Positions 42,095-52,400 of a stretch of DNA of 64,000 nt are shown one piece after another. Within the stretch, counting starts at the first letter, position 1; each line of letters begins with the position of its first letter. The DNA comes from Prevotellaceae bacterium (lineage in GTDB: Bacteria; Bacteroidota; Bacteroidia; Bacteroidales; UBA932): assembly GCA_031289415.1 (NCBI GenBank), contig JAITPN010000014.1, forward strand, positions 1 to 64,000. The letters are read 5' to 3'. The translations under genes were made by a program, and so were the position numbers. The notes beneath the pieces are model-generated. The model searched no databases and was not told the DNA's origin. It saw nothing but the letters and a program-made list of their open reading frames with translations.

Positions 42095-43533
42095 GATTCG
42101 GAAGTTGTTGAAATGTCATTGTTTTTATATCGTGCATAAAGCGCTTTGATGCGTTTGTCCTTTACGGCTTCGGGGCATATTGTCAAAAAATCGTCGGAAT
42201 CGGTTTCGCCGCTTAATTTCAATGCCTGTTCAAGCGATGCAAGGCATGATTTTTTATCTTTTAAAATATAATACAAGGCAGCCTTGCGGAAGAAAACCAC
42301 TACTTTGTGCGGATTGTGCACGTGGGCTTCGTCCAATACACCCAACGCTCCGCGTAAGTCGGTGCTTCCGACCAGCTCCGACACAATAAGCCACGATTCA
42401 ATGTCGTACGGATCGAGTTCGGCAGACCGCCGGAACGCCATCAGCGCCACGTCGTCGGCATTGATGCGCAGCATAAGTACGCCCATGCCGTAAAAGTATT
42501 CCGCTTTGGGTTTGATACATATAGCGCGGTGCAGACATTCAAGCGCCGCATCATAGTGCGTGCGGTCTATCATAATCAATCCTTTGCCGTAGTACGCATC
42601 GGCACATTCAGGGTCAATTTTAATAGCCGACATATAATATTTCAACGCTTTGGCTGGCGCGTTGATGTTTTCATAACATTCGGCTATGGCGCACAACGCT
42701 TGCGCATTGTTGATGTCGAACTGCATGTATTCTTTGAACGATTCAATCGCATCGCTGAAACGTTCAAGTTCAATCAGGGTAGCCGCACGGTTGTATAGCG
42801 CCGATGAATTTTGCGGATTGACGGCAATAGCAAAATCAAATGCCTGCAACGCTTCTTCGTACCTTTCATGGCTGTTGTGCACGTTGCCGAGGTTGTACCA
42901 CGCCGCATCGCTGAACGGATTGACGGCGATGCAATCGTTGTAGTATTGTATGGCGGTTTGCGAATCGCCCAAACGGTCGTAGCAGTAGGCTATATCGTTC
43001 AATGCCTGCTCATGCTCGGGATTGTTGTCTATAATTTTTTTGAAACAATGTATGGCAAGCTTGTATTCTTTTACGTCAATCCAATCGCCTGCCGAGATGA
43101 AACATTTCCATTCCCTTTCCTCGTCGTCGTCTTCCGCCTGCCATCCTTTTTCGAAACATTCGTTTGCCGCATTAAAATTACCAAGTTTGACATACGCCCG
43201 CCCTTTCAGAAACAGTACGTCGCCGCTGCATCCATCCATTTGTTCAGCCGTTTGCAGTATTTGCAAAGCCCGCGAAGCGTCGCCTTTCACAATAAGGATG
43301 TCGGCATGGCGCAACTTTAAGTCGGTGGAGTAGGGGTATTGCTTGCTTGCCCTATCAACTGCCGTTATCGCTTCTACCGATTTGTTGATGTTGAGATAAT
43401 GGTCAATAATAGCTTCAAATTCTTCTTCATCAAAGTAATCTTTCGACCGCTTTTGCACCGCATTCTCATACCGCCGGATTAAATCAACGGTTTCCGCATC
43501 GGGCTCGTATTCTATGAAATTATGGTTATTCAA
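42091..43533 (-). CDS. TPR-repeat protein
   Basis: 480 residues made almost wholly of TPR units from about residue 40 (AITAVDRASKQYPYSTDLKL, YKLAIHCFKKIIDNNPEHEQ, SDAAWYNLGNVHNSHERYEE, PAKALKYYMSAIKIDPECAD). No signal peptide, so it should be a cytoplasmic scaffold. It is conserved next to phosphofructokinase and DUF6913 genes in related bacteria, to my recollection. The start codon of the glycosyltransferase overlaps its stop (ATGA). Confidence 0.85.
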   Translation of the reverse strand: MNNHNFIEYEPDAETVDLIRRYENAVQKRSKDYFDEEEFEAIIDHYLNINKSVEAITAVDRASKQYPYSTDLKLRHADILIVKGDASRALQILQTAEQMDGCSGDVLFLKGRAYVKLGNFNAANECFEKGWQAEDDDEEREWKCFISAGDWIDVKEYKLAIHCFKKIIDNNPEHEQALNDIAYCYDRLGDSQTAIQYYNDCIAVNPFSDAAWYNLGNVHNSHERYEEALQAFDFAIAVNPQNSSALYNRAATLIELERFSDAIESFKEYMQFDINNAQALCAIAECYENINAPAKALKYYMSAIKIDPECADAYYGKGLIMIDRTHYDAALECLHRAICIKPKAEYFYGMGVLMLRINADDVALMAFRRSAELDPYDIESWLIVSELVGSTDLRGALGVLDEAHVHNPHKVVVFFRKAALYYILKDKKSCLASLEQALKLSGETDSDDFLTICPEAVKDKRIKALYARYKNNDISTTSES

Positions 43534-43539
43534 TACTTG

Positions 43540-44082
43540 TCAATCGTTTTTCATATCTATGGTAACCATATAATGGTTTAGCTGTTCGACAAACGAATAT
43601 GCGTCTGTGTTGCCGCCGGGCAGCGATAGTACGAAGTCGTACGGATTGCCGGCATACGCCCACCGCCCCACTTTCATTTTCGCCTCCGAAAGGGCGGCGA
43701 TGTATTGCATCACATGTATGTCGTTTAACATAAAATCAATACATATATCAAACGGCGTGTGCATAAACGCCAAAGCAGCTTCGGATAGCGGACGTCCGAC
43801 CCAACTGACTTCCCAATTACAAAAAATCGGCAGCAGCGAGGCGGGGAAATTCAAAGGCATGGCTTTGCTATCGCAGTAACACAGCGTTTTCACTTCAATA
43901 CCGCGTGATGCAAAAAAACCGGTAAGCTGCCCTACGGCTTCACCAACTACGGTGTCATAAGGGAATAATATACCTATTGTCTTTGCCGTATTGAAATTGG
44001 AAAACACTTTTTTACAAGGCGATACCCTTTCGCGTTTTTTCAAATCGCGCTTTAACACAAATCGTTTCAGTGCATTGAACAT
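43540..44082 (-). CDS. DUF6913 family protein
   Basis: 180 residues. The basic start MFNALKRFVLKRDLKKRERV, then FNTAKTIGILFPYDTVVGEA and KTLCYCDSKAMPLNFPASLL and FDICIDFMLNDIHVMQYIAA, form an alpha/beta fold typical of this uncharacterised Bacteroidota family. It is cytoplasmic and has no known activity. It sits between PPi-phosphofructokinase and a TPR gene with short gaps (9 and 6 bp), so it is in one operon. Confidence 0.7.
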   Translation of the reverse strand: MFNALKRFVLKRDLKKRERVSPCKKVFSNFNTAKTIGILFPYDTVVGEAVGQLTGFFASRGIEVKTLCYCDSKAMPLNFPASLLPIFCNWEVSWVGRPLSEAALAFMHTPFDICIDFMLNDIHVMQYIAALSEAKMKVGRWAYAGNPYDFVLSLPGGNTDAYSFVEQLNHYMVTIDMKND

Positions 44083-44091
44083 AGCGGACTT

Positions 44092-45324
44092 TTACCATTT
44101 TAATATTTTATACAAATCGTATGCTTCAGGGTCGCTTACATATTTTTTAGCCGCTTCATAATCGTCCGGCGTGATAAAGTGCATCATGTTAAGCAACGTA
44201 GCTTGTATGCTTTCGCTTTGAATATCCACCAAGCGCGGCGGTATTTTACCTGTTTGCGGGTCTTGCAGGTCTTTCAGAAAAAGCGGATTGATGTTCCCTT
44301 TGGCGTCTATATACACCATACAGCCTGTGTGGTTCGACGCGAAGAGCTTATATACGCCCAAACCCAGCGAGGTACAATATTGCAGGTCGTAAGCAATGGG
44401 CGTGTCGCAACGCACCTCGTAGCCTATTTCCACAGGGCGACCTTTTATATTCAGTCCTATTTTTTTAAGTTTGACGTCAATCAGTTCATTGAACATCGTC
44501 GATTTGCTTACTTTTCCCAATTCGGGATGTCCGTGCGAGTCGTAAGTGAATTGTATGCCCGATTTCTCGATTTCCTCGTCGCTCAACTTGTGGAATACGC
44601 CTTCAGAAATCATGATTGCGCCGTAGTCGATACCCAAGAGTTTCCGTTTAATCATGGACGATACCGCAAGATTTACGATTTTTTCAATCGTAATCGTAGA
44701 TTTATTGAACATTTCGGGGATAATAATCATCGGATAATGGCAGGCTGCGCCGATGCCGAATGCCAGATGCCCCGCCGAGCGTCCCATAGCCGCCACCACA
44801 AACCAGTTGCGGCTTGTACGCGCGTCTTCATACACCACGCGCCCGATGGCTGCCCCGCCCTGCTTTGCCGATTCGTAGCCGAACGTGGGCGTATTGTCGG
44901 GCAACGGCAGGTCGTTGTCAATCGTTTTAGGCACGTGAATGTTGGCTATCGGATACTTTTGGTCTTGGAGGAATTTAGCCACGCGGTTAGCCGTTGACGC
45001 CGTATCGTCGCCGCCTACGGTTACCAGCAGTTTTACGTTGTTTTCCGTAAACAGTTTGAGATTGAAACGTTTTTGGAAATCTTCATCGGTAGGCTTGTAA
45101 CGGCTCATGATCAGTGTCGAGCCGCCGCGGTTAAACATCGCATCGGCAAGACCGAAGTCTATGTCCGTCGTTTCGGGCGTGGGCGTAAAAAGGCTGCTGT
45201 AGCCCTGATGCAGCCCGATAACCCGGTATCCTTTACTTAAAAATACTTTGGCTACGCTGCCTACGACGGTATTCATGCCGGGAGCCGGACCGCCGCCTGT
45301 CAATATTGCAATTGCTTCTTTCAT
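44092..45324 (-). CDS. pyrophosphate-dependent 6-phosphofructokinase
   Basis: 410 residues with PFK-A folds: GGGPAPGMNTVVG (10-22), VGGDDTA (103-109) and VPKTIDNDLP (131-140). Asp107 in GGDD and Lys133 in PKTIDND are the residues that mark the PPi-dependent enzymes rather than ATP-PFK (GGDG and GTIDND). It converts fructose 6-phosphate and PPi to fructose 1,6-bisphosphate and Pi, reversibly. It is divergent from class II aldolase, the next glycolytic step. A TAAATTTG -7 box lies about 50 bp upstream. Confidence 0.93.
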   Translation of the reverse strand: MKEAIAILTGGGPAPGMNTVVGSVAKVFLSKGYRVIGLHQGYSSLFTPTPETTDIDFGLADAMFNRGGSTLIMSRYKPTDEDFQKRFNLKLFTENNVKLLVTVGGDDTASTANRVAKFLQDQKYPIANIHVPKTIDNDLPLPDNTPTFGYESAKQGGAAIGRVVYEDARTSRNWFVVAAMGRSAGHLAFGIGAACHYPMIIIPEMFNKSTITIEKIVNLAVSSMIKRKLLGIDYGAIMISEGVFHKLSDEEIEKSGIQFTYDSHGHPELGKVSKSTMFNELIDVKLKKIGLNIKGRPVEIGYEVRCDTPIAYDLQYCTSLGLGVYKLFASNHTGCMVYIDAKGNINPLFLKDLQDPQTGKIPPRLVDIQSESIQATLLNMMHFITPDDYEAAKKYVSDPEAYDLYKILKW

Positions 45325-45430
45325 AAAAAATTAATAGTTAAAAATAGATACATTTCTTTAATGACGGCGCAAATTTACAAAAAACTATTCAGGCAAACTC
45401 GTTTCTTTTACAATTTTTATGAACAACAAT

Positions 45431-45470
45431 ATGAAAGGTGAAGCATAAAGCATGAAATGTAAAGTGAATA
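45431..45470. repeat. 7-bp word array, locus 4, single purine-rich arm
   Basis: Five or six units in the purine-rich orientation (GAAAGGT, GAAGCAT, AAAGCAT, GAAATGT, AAAGTGA) lie between the phosphofructokinase and aldolase genes. No facing arm is visible. The rest of this 307-bp gap holds the two divergent promoters. Confidence 0.55.
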
Positions 45471-45559
45471 GACGCGTGTATGTGAATCGTAATCTCTCAA
45501 GCCGACAGGCTGCTGTCTGAAGAAAATGCGGCTAAAACGCCTTGAGGAAATCCGGCGCA

Positions 45560-45591
45560 TTTGTCTATTTTTGAAATTATGCGTATCTTCG
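45560..45591 (+). promoter_or_regulatory. promoter of the aldolase gene
   Basis: TTTG (45560-45563), a 20-bp spacer and TATCTTCG (45584-45591), one base off the consensus -7 box; the ATG follows at 45632. Confidence 0.65.
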
Positions 45592-45631
45592 CGGCTTCTT
45601 ATTTTGTATTATTTTAATTTTTTTAACAGAT

Positions 45632-46594
45632 ATGACAAATTACAAAGAACTTGGATTGGTGAACTCGCGCGAGTTATTTGCCAAAGCAATTAAAGGCGGT
45701 TATGCCATTCCGGCATTCAATTTTAACAATATGGAACAATTGCAGGCGATTGTTTCGGCTTGTGTGGAAACCAAATCGCCGGTTATCCTGCAAGTATCGA
45801 GCGGTGCACGCAAGTATGCCAATCAAACGCTGTTGCGCTACATGGCGCAGGGCGCGGTAGAATATGCCAAGGAACTCGGTTTGAACATTCCCATCGTGTT
45901 GCACCTTGACCATGGCGATACTTTTGAGTTGTGCAAATCGTGTATCGAATACGGCTTTTCGTCGGTGATGATTGACGGCTCGCACCATGATTATAACAAA
46001 AACGTGGAACTGACGGCGCAGGTGGTAGAATATGCCCACAAATTCGACGTAACCGTCGAAGGCGAACTCGGCGTTCTTGCCGGCATTGAAGACGACGTGA
46101 AAGCTGAACAGCACACCTATACGCAACCCGAAGAAGTAGAAGATTTTGTAAAGAAAACAGGCGTTGATTCGCTCGCCATTTCTATCGGCACGTCGCACGG
46201 CGCGTTCAAATTCAAACCGGGGCAAAAACCTGAAATCAGGTTAGACATTTTGTCTGAAATCGAACAACGCATCCCCGGATTCCCGATTGTACTGCACGGC
46301 GCATCAAGCGTACCGCAGGACATTGTAGCGGAAATCAACCAATATGGCGGTAAACTGAAAGATTCTATCGGTATTCCCGAAGACCAGCTGCGCGCTGCCG
46401 CAAAATCGGCTGTGTGCAAAATAAATATTGACAGCGACGGACGTTTGGCAATGACGGCAGGCGTACGCAAGGTGTTCATCGAACATCCCGAAGAGTTTGA
46501 CCCCCGCAAGTATCTCGGTCCTGCCCGTGATAAACTGAAACAACTCTATATGCACAAGGTTACAAATGTGCTGGGGAGCGACAATAAAGCGTAA
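45632..46594 (+). CDS. fba: class II fructose-1,6-bisphosphate aldolase
   Basis: 320 residues. Zinc and active-site motifs: VLHLDHGDTFELCKSCI (His-Asp), SVMIDGSHHDYNKN (His pair), VEGELGVLAGIED (Glu) and VLHGASSVPQD near 230. It splits fructose 1,6-bisphosphate into the two triose phosphates. Transcribed away from the PPi-phosphofructokinase gene, so the two glycolytic genes form a divergent pair. A T-tailed hairpin follows at 46633. Confidence 0.95.
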   Translation: MTNYKELGLVNSRELFAKAIKGGYAIPAFNFNNMEQLQAIVSACVETKSPVILQVSSGARKYANQTLLRYMAQGAVEYAKELGLNIPIVLHLDHGDTFELCKSCIEYGFSSVMIDGSHHDYNKNVELTAQVVEYAHKFDVTVEGELGVLAGIEDDVKAEQHTYTQPEEVEDFVKKTGVDSLAISIGTSHGAFKFKPGQKPEIRLDILSEIEQRIPGFPIVLHGASSVPQDIVAEINQYGGKLKDSIGIPEDQLRAAAKSAVCKINIDSDGRLAMTAGVRKVFIEHPEEFDPRKYLGPARDKLKQLYMHKVTNVLGSDNKA

Positions 46595-46632
46595 ATTTGA
46601 TTGTACTTTAAATATTTTTTTTATTTGTTGGG

Positions 46633-46667
46633 AAAGACTGTTCTGTAAAAGGGACGGTCTTTTTTTG
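46633..46667 (+). terminator. terminator of the aldolase gene
   Basis: Stem AAAGACTGTTC with GGGACGGTCTTT (one G-U and one weak pair) around a short loop, followed by a T-run. It ends just before the convergent ftsY stop. Confidence 0.75.
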
Positions 46668-46689
46668 TTTCGCGTCTGCCTTTATCGGG

Positions 46690-47625
46690 TTATTCCCCGA
46701 ACAAAGTTTCCACAAAAGCAGCAGGCTCAAATACCTGCAAATCATCAATACCTTCGCCGACGCCAATAAACTTCACAGGTATTTGAAATTTATCGGCAAT
46801 GCCAAGCACCACGCCGCCTTTTGCCGTGCCGTCAAGTTTGGTAACCGCAAGTGCCGTAACGTCGGTAGCTTTGGTGAACGCCTCGGCTTGCTGAAAAGCG
46901 TTCTGTCCGGTTGAGCCGTCAAGCACCAGCAATACTTCGTGAGGTGCGTCGGGGATTACTTTGCGCATCACGTTGCGGATTTTCGTCAATTCGTTCATCA
47001 GGTTCACTTTGTTGTGCAAACGACCTGCCGTATCAATCAATACCACGTCCACGTTGTTGGCTACAGCCGACGACACGGTGTCGAATGCTACCGAAGCAGA
47101 GTCCGCGCCCATTTTTTGCTTCACAATACCTGCGCCGGAACGTTCGCTCCACACCGTAAGTTGGTCAACCGCAGCGGCACGGAACGTATCGGCAGCGCCC
47201 AGCAGCACTTTTTTTCCCTCGTGGGTTAATTGCGCCGCAAGTTTGCCTATGGTGGTGGTTTTTCCTACGCCATTTACGCCTACAACCATTACCACATAAG
47301 GCTTTTTTCCGAAATTAAAAGTTTCGACAACCGTGCGGTTTGCCGTGAGTAGCGTTGCCGTTTCGTCGCGTAATATGGCGTGGAGTTCGGCGGCGTTCAT
47401 ATACTTGTCGCGCGCCACCCTTTTTTCGAGCCGTTCAATGATTTTCAATGTGGTATCAACCCCTACATCGGCTGTAATCAACGCTTCTTCGAGGTTGTCA
47501 AGTACGTCGTCGTCCACTTTTGACTTTCCGGCAATGCTGCGCGAAATCTTTTCGAAAAGACTGCGTTTGGTCTTTTCCAGCCCTTTGTCGAGTGTGTCTT
47601 TGTTCTTTTTTGTAAAAAATCCCAT
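46690..47625 (-). CDS. ftsY: signal recognition particle receptor FtsY
   Basis: 311 residues, a short FtsY: a four-helix N domain (about 1-90) and a G domain with GVNGVGKTTTIGKLA (about 114-128), DTFRAAA, DTAGRLHN, TKLDGTAKGG and the end GVGEGIDDLQVFEP. It lacks the long acidic A domain of E. coli FtsY; the basic start MGFFTKKNKDTLDKGLEKTK may serve at the membrane. It docks SRP-ribosome complexes at SecYEG. A bidirectional hairpin separates it from the DUF4295 gene. Confidence 0.95.
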   Translation of the reverse strand: MGFFTKKNKDTLDKGLEKTKRSLFEKISRSIAGKSKVDDDVLDNLEEALITADVGVDTTLKIIERLEKRVARDKYMNAAELHAILRDETATLLTANRTVVETFNFGKKPYVVMVVGVNGVGKTTTIGKLAAQLTHEGKKVLLGAADTFRAAAVDQLTVWSERSGAGIVKQKMGADSASVAFDTVSSAVANNVDVVLIDTAGRLHNKVNLMNELTKIRNVMRKVIPDAPHEVLLVLDGSTGQNAFQQAEAFTKATDVTALAVTKLDGTAKGGVVLGIADKFQIPVKFIGVGEGIDDLQVFEPAAFVETLFGE

Positions 47626-47649
47626 GCCGAAAAAATTTTATATAAAACT

Positions 47650-47679
47650 AAAAAAGCTCCTTTTTGCGGGAGCTTTTTT
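47650..47679. terminator. hairpin terminator between DUF4295 gene and ftsY
   Basis: AAAAAAGCTCC / GGAGCTTTTTT with a 7-base loop, flanked by A and T runs on both strands. It ends the rpmB-rpmG-DUF4295 transcript before ftsY. Confidence 0.8.
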
Positions 47680-47700
47680 GTATGTCATCCGATTCAAGAA

Positions 47701-47859
47701 TTACTTTTTCGCAAAAAAGTTTTTCACTTCTTCGGTCGGAATCATTTCTTCTTGAAACGCGTATGAACCTGAACGTTCAGAGCGAACCATACGAATACAC
47801 TTCACGGTGTTTTTATTATCACCGGCTTTACGCAATGTTGCAACTACTTTCTTTGCCAT
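47701..47859 (-). CDS. DUF4295 small protein
   Basis: A 52-residue protein (MAKKVVATLRKAGDNKNTVK then CIRMVRSERSGSYAFQEEMI) ending NFFAKK. It is the small basic protein found directly after rpmG in Bacteroidota and is presumed ribosome-related. It follows rpmG by 14 bp and has its own stop just before the hairpin at 47650. Confidence 0.85.
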   Translation of the reverse strand: MAKKVVATLRKAGDNKNTVKCIRMVRSERSGSYAFQEEMIPTEEVKNFFAKK

Positions 47860-47873
47860 AGTTTAAACGATTT

Positions 47874-48056
47874 TTATTTAATTTCCCTATGCAGGGTTAC
47901 TTTTTTCATAAATGGATTATACTTCTTACGTTCAAGACGTGCAGTAGTATTTTTTTTGTTCTTCGTGGTAATGTAACGCGACATACCCGCAACGCCTGCT
48001 TCGCGTTGTTCCGTACATTCTAAAATGACTTGTACCCTGTTTCCTTTCTTTGCCAT
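47874..48056 (-). CDS. rpmG: 50S ribosomal protein L33
   Basis: 60 residues ([20 protein letters not shown]), L33 motif [21 protein letters not shown]. The zinc-binding cysteine pairs are absent, so it is a C-minus form. It sits between rpmB (11 bp upstream) and the DUF4295 gene. Confidence 0.93.
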   Translation of the reverse strand: MAKKGNRVQVILECTEQREAGVAGMSRYITTKNKKNTTARLERKKYNPFMKKVTLHREIK

Positions 48057-48067
48057 AAATTCAGCGC

Positions 48068-48310
48068 TTAATAAATATTAACAAATCCCGCAGCTTTTGC
48101 ATCTTTCAGGGCGGTGTGTAAACCTTTTTTGCGAATGGTGCGGATACCAGCCGCAGATACTTTTAACGTAACAAAACGATGCTCTTCTTCCGACCAAAAA
48201 CGTTTAGTTTTAAGATTCGGAGCAAATTCTCGCTTCGTACGACGTTTTGAGTGCGATACGTTATTACCTACCATCCTCTTTTTTCCGGTAATCTGACAAA
48301 TTCTTGACAT
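48068..48310 (-). CDS. rpmB: 50S ribosomal protein L28
   Basis: 80 residues ([20 protein letters not shown]), with [20 protein letters not shown] and the end [18 protein letters not shown]. First gene of the rpmB-rpmG-DUF4295 operon. Confidence 0.95.
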   Translation of the reverse strand: MSRICQITGKKRMVGNNVSHSKRRTKREFAPNLKTKRFWSEEEHRFVTLKVSAAGIRTIRKKGLHTALKDAKAAGFVNIY

Positions 48311-48449
48311 AACCTTTCTTTAAATTTATTTACTTATCCCTTGTTTAATTTGGGGCTGCAAATGTCGGTAAAAATTTTGTAATCTGCAAAATAATTTGGC
48401 ACTTTTTTTTTATTTCGTTCAAAATAAATACTTTAAAAAGCCGGATAAA

Positions 48450-49409
48450 TTACTTTGCCGTTTTGGTAATATTTTCACGCATATCCGTGTCGGCTTGTAT
48501 ATTACGCATCTTGTAATAGTCCATGATGCCGAGATTGCCGTTGCGGAAAGCTTCGGCTATAGCCATCGGGATTTGAGCTTCGGCTTCAATCACTTTGGCG
48601 CGTGCTTCCTGCGCTTTAGCTTTCATTTCCTGTTCGGTAGCCACCGCCATAGCGCGTTTTTCTTCGGCGCGGGCTTGTGCGATGTTTTTATCGGCATTTG
48701 CCTGATCCATTTGCAATACAGCGCCGATGTTACGTCCGATGTCGATGTCGGCAATGTCAATGGAGAGGATTTCGAATGCCGTACCGGCGTCAAGCCCTTT
48801 GTCGAGCACTACGCGCGAGATAGAATCGGGGTTTTCGAGCACACGTTCGTGCGAATCGGCAGAGCCGATGCTCGATACGATGCCTTCGCCCACACGCGCA
48901 AGAATGGTTTCTTCGCCTGCACCTCCTACAAGTTGCTTGATGTTGGCACGTACCGTAACCCGCGCTTTTGCAATCAGCTGAATACCGTTTTTTGCCACAG
49001 CGGTAACAGGCGGCGTGTTAATCACCTTCGGGTTTACCGACATTTGCACGGCTTCAAACACGTCGCGCCCTGCAAGGTCAATGGCGGCAGCCATTTTGAA
49101 GTCGAGCGAAATGTTGGCTTTGTCGGCTGAAATGAGCGCATTCACTACTTTCGGCACGTTGCCTTTTGCAAGAAAATGGGCTTCCAACGCATTGGCGTCT
49201 AATTTCAAACCGGCTTTTGTACCGGTAATCATTGCCATTACGATAGTGCTGGGCGGCACTTTCCGCCAACGCATCAACACCAACTGGAGCAGCGACATGC
49301 GCACGCCCGAAATCAACGCCTGAAACCACAGGGTGATAGGAAAAAAATACAGCAGGATAAAAAAACCGACTATCGATATTCCCGCCCAAATAAGAACTAT
49401 TGTGTCCAT
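48450..49409 (-). CDS. floA: flotillin-like protein FloA
   Basis: 319 residues. An N-terminal membrane hairpin (about 4-28), then an SPFH domain ([40 protein letters not shown]) and a C-terminal Ala/Glu-rich coiled coil ([20 protein letters not shown]). FloA-type proteins organise membrane microdomains. The usual NfeD/YqeZ partner is not adjacent here. dnaE lies 38 bp downstream in the opposite order of reading (both minus, dnaE upstream). Confidence 0.93.
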   Translation of the reverse strand: MDTIVLIWAGISIVGFFILLYFFPITLWFQALISGVRMSLLQLVLMRWRKVPPSTIVMAMITGTKAGLKLDANALEAHFLAKGNVPKVVNALISADKANISLDFKMAAAIDLAGRDVFEAVQMSVNPKVINTPPVTAVAKNGIQLIAKARVTVRANIKQLVGGAGEETILARVGEGIVSSIGSADSHERVLENPDSISRVVLDKGLDAGTAFEILSIDIADIDIGRNIGAVLQMDQANADKNIAQARAEEKRAMAVATEQEMKAKAQEARAKVIEAEAQIPMAIAEAFRNGNLGIMDYYKMRNIQADTDMRENITKTAK

Positions 49410-49446
49410 AATTTTAAAAGTATTAAGTTAATATATAAGTACATAT

Positions 49447-52400
49447 TTAATTCAGTTGAATTTTTATATTTTCACGTTCAAAAAACGACAACAAAGGCTC
49501 TACAAGCGTAACGCGGTGGCTGCGCGAAAACACTTCCGTAGAAATCTTGTTGCGTGCATCAAGCAGCTGCATCCGCACTTCTGTGTTGCCTTTATATTCC
49601 GCAAGCTGCAAAGTAAGGTCGCTCACAAACGACGACGTGAGTTCCGTTACCGGAATAGCCAGCGTAACGGCTTTAATATCGTTTTTTGCGTTCGACAGCA
49701 AGTTGATTGACTGGAGGCGCGCTTCCCATTCGGCAGGTCGCATATCGCCCGGTCGCCGCCAGCTTTCTTGTATTTTGCAACGTACGAGTACCGGAATGTT
49801 TTCCTTAAAATAATTCAGGTGGTTTTCATAATCTTTTCCAAACAACGAAAACTCATAACTTCCCGAATAATCTTCAACCGTCAGCCTGCCCCAGTCCTTG
49901 CCCTGCTTAGACGTGCCTTGCTTAACCGCTATAATAATGCCGGCTATCGACACCGTGCGGTTCTCCATTTTGCTCCACAGCTGTTCGCGTTTTTTCAGGT
50001 CTTTTGCTTCTTCTATGTCTTCCTCGGTCAGTTCGTCGTCGATAGTAATTTGCGGTTCAAAGTCCTGTTCGTCGTCCGCGTATGCTTGTGATTTTGGATG
50101 TTTCCATTCAATAAAGTCGTTAATATCCTGTATGATATTCGTGGCGAAATGTTCCACTTCAAAACGGTAGGTATCCAACGGATGCGCCGAGAGGTACATG
50201 CCTATCAACTCCTGTTCTTTTTTCAGCAACTCCCAAAGGTTTACATCCGGCGCTTTAGGGATTTTCGGCTTTTTCACTTCTACCGCATCTCCGCCGCCGA
50301 AAAGCGAGTTGGTATTTTGCGTTTTATCTGCCTGCACTTTCGTGCCGTAGCGCAGCAAACTGTCGATAAACGACTCGTTTTCGCCGTCAACAGCAAGGAA
50401 TTGCGAGCGGGTTACGTCCTTAAACCGGTCGAAAGCGCCGGCAAAGACCATCGCTTCTAAGCTGCGTTTATTCACAGCCGTAAGGTTTATCCGTTCCACA
50501 AAATCGAAAATAGACGTAAACAAGCCGTTGTCGTTGCGTTCTTTGGCTATGACGTCCACAGCGTTAGTCCCCACGTTTTTGATAGCGGCAAGTCCGAAGC
50601 GGATATTCCCCTCGCTGTTCACCGTAAACTTACGGTAGCTTTCGTTAATATCGGGGACAAGCACTTCAATCCCCATGTGTTTACACTCGTCCATGAGCAC
50701 CGTAATGCCGTCGATGTTGCCAAGATTCATGCTAAGCACAGCCGCCATGTATTCCGCCGGATAATTGGCTTTGAGGTACGCGGTTTGATAACCCACCCAC
50801 GCATAGCACACCGAGTGCGATTTGTTGAACGCATACTGGGCAAAGGCTTCCCAATCGCTCCATACCTTTTCGCATACTTTTTCATCGTGTCCGTTCGCGG
50901 TAGCGCCTTTTATAAAGTCGCCCTTCATTTTGTCGAGCGTCGTGCGTTGCTTTTTCCCCATGGCTTTGCGGAGCGTGTCGGCTTCGCCGCGCGTGAAGTT
51001 CGCAAGCTTCCGCGACAGCAGCATCACCTGTTCCTGATAGACGGTTACGCCGTACGTGTCGCGCAATATTTCTTCCATTTCGGGAAGGTCGTATTCAATC
51101 TTTCTGCGTCCGTGCTTGCGTTCTACGAAGTCGGGGATATAGTCCATCGGACCCGGGCGGTAGAGCGCATTCATGGCGATAAGGTCTTCAAACGTGCTGG
51201 GGCGCAAGGCGCGCAGCCATTTGCGCATGCCCGCCGATTCAAACTGGAACGTCGCCACCGAATCGCCGCGGCTAAACAGTTCGTACGTTTTTTCATCGTC
51301 TATCGGAATGGCGTTAATGTCCACCTCAATGCCGCGCCGCAGCTTGATGTTGTGCACCGCTTCTTTCAGGATAGACAACGTGCGCAGCCCGAGAAAGTCC
51401 ATTTTGAGCAAGCCCACGTCTTCGATGCACGAGCCTTCATACTGGCTTACCCATATATCTTCGCCCGTATCTTTATCTTTTGAAATACTGATAGGGATAT
51501 AGTCCGTAAGGTTGCTGCGCCCGATGATGATGGCGCAGGCATGTACGCCGATGTTGCGGACAGACCCTTCGAGCTTGTCGGCATACTTCAGTATATTTTG
51601 CACAGCAGGGTCGGCGCTTCTTTTCGCTTCCTGAAATTCGGCGATATGCTCCATACAATTTTTTACGGTAATCGGCAGGTCTTTATTCTCTTTATCTTTC
51701 TTATCCCACCGCGCCGGCACGGCTTTCGACAAGCGGGTGGCTTCGGCGAGCGGCATCTTTTCAATCCTTGCCACGTCGCGGATAGCGGTTTTGGCAGCCA
51801 TCGTACCGAACGTTACTACGTGCGAAATATGGTCTTTGCCGTATTTTTCTTCCACATACGTAAACACTTTCGAGCGTTCTTCGTCATCAAAATCAATATC
51901 AATATCGGGCATCGAAATGCGGTCGGGATTGAGGAACCGCTCAAACAGCAGCCCGTACTTCAGCGGGTCGATGCTCGTGATGCCCAAACAGTAAGCTACC
52001 ACCGAACCGGCAGCCGACCCGCGCCCCGGACCTACCCACACGCCCATGCCGCGCGCCGCCTGTATGAAATCCTGCACTATCAGGAAATAGCCGGGAAAAC
52101 CCATATTCTTTATCGTATCCAACTCAAAGTCGATGCGCTCTTTTATCTCTGCCGGAAAGTTGGGATAACGCGCTTCCGCTCCCTTAAATGCAAGGTCGTG
52201 CAAATACGCATTATCGTCGGCATAGCCTTCGGGCAGCGGGAAAACCGGCATAATCGGACTGCTGTTGATGCTATACGTTTCCACCTTTCCGGCTACTTCC
52301 AGCGTATTCGCAATCGCTTCGGGCACATCGTGAAAAATAGCCTGCATCTCAGCCTGCGTTTTCATAAACTCCTGCTTCGTATAGCGCATCCGCCGTTCGT

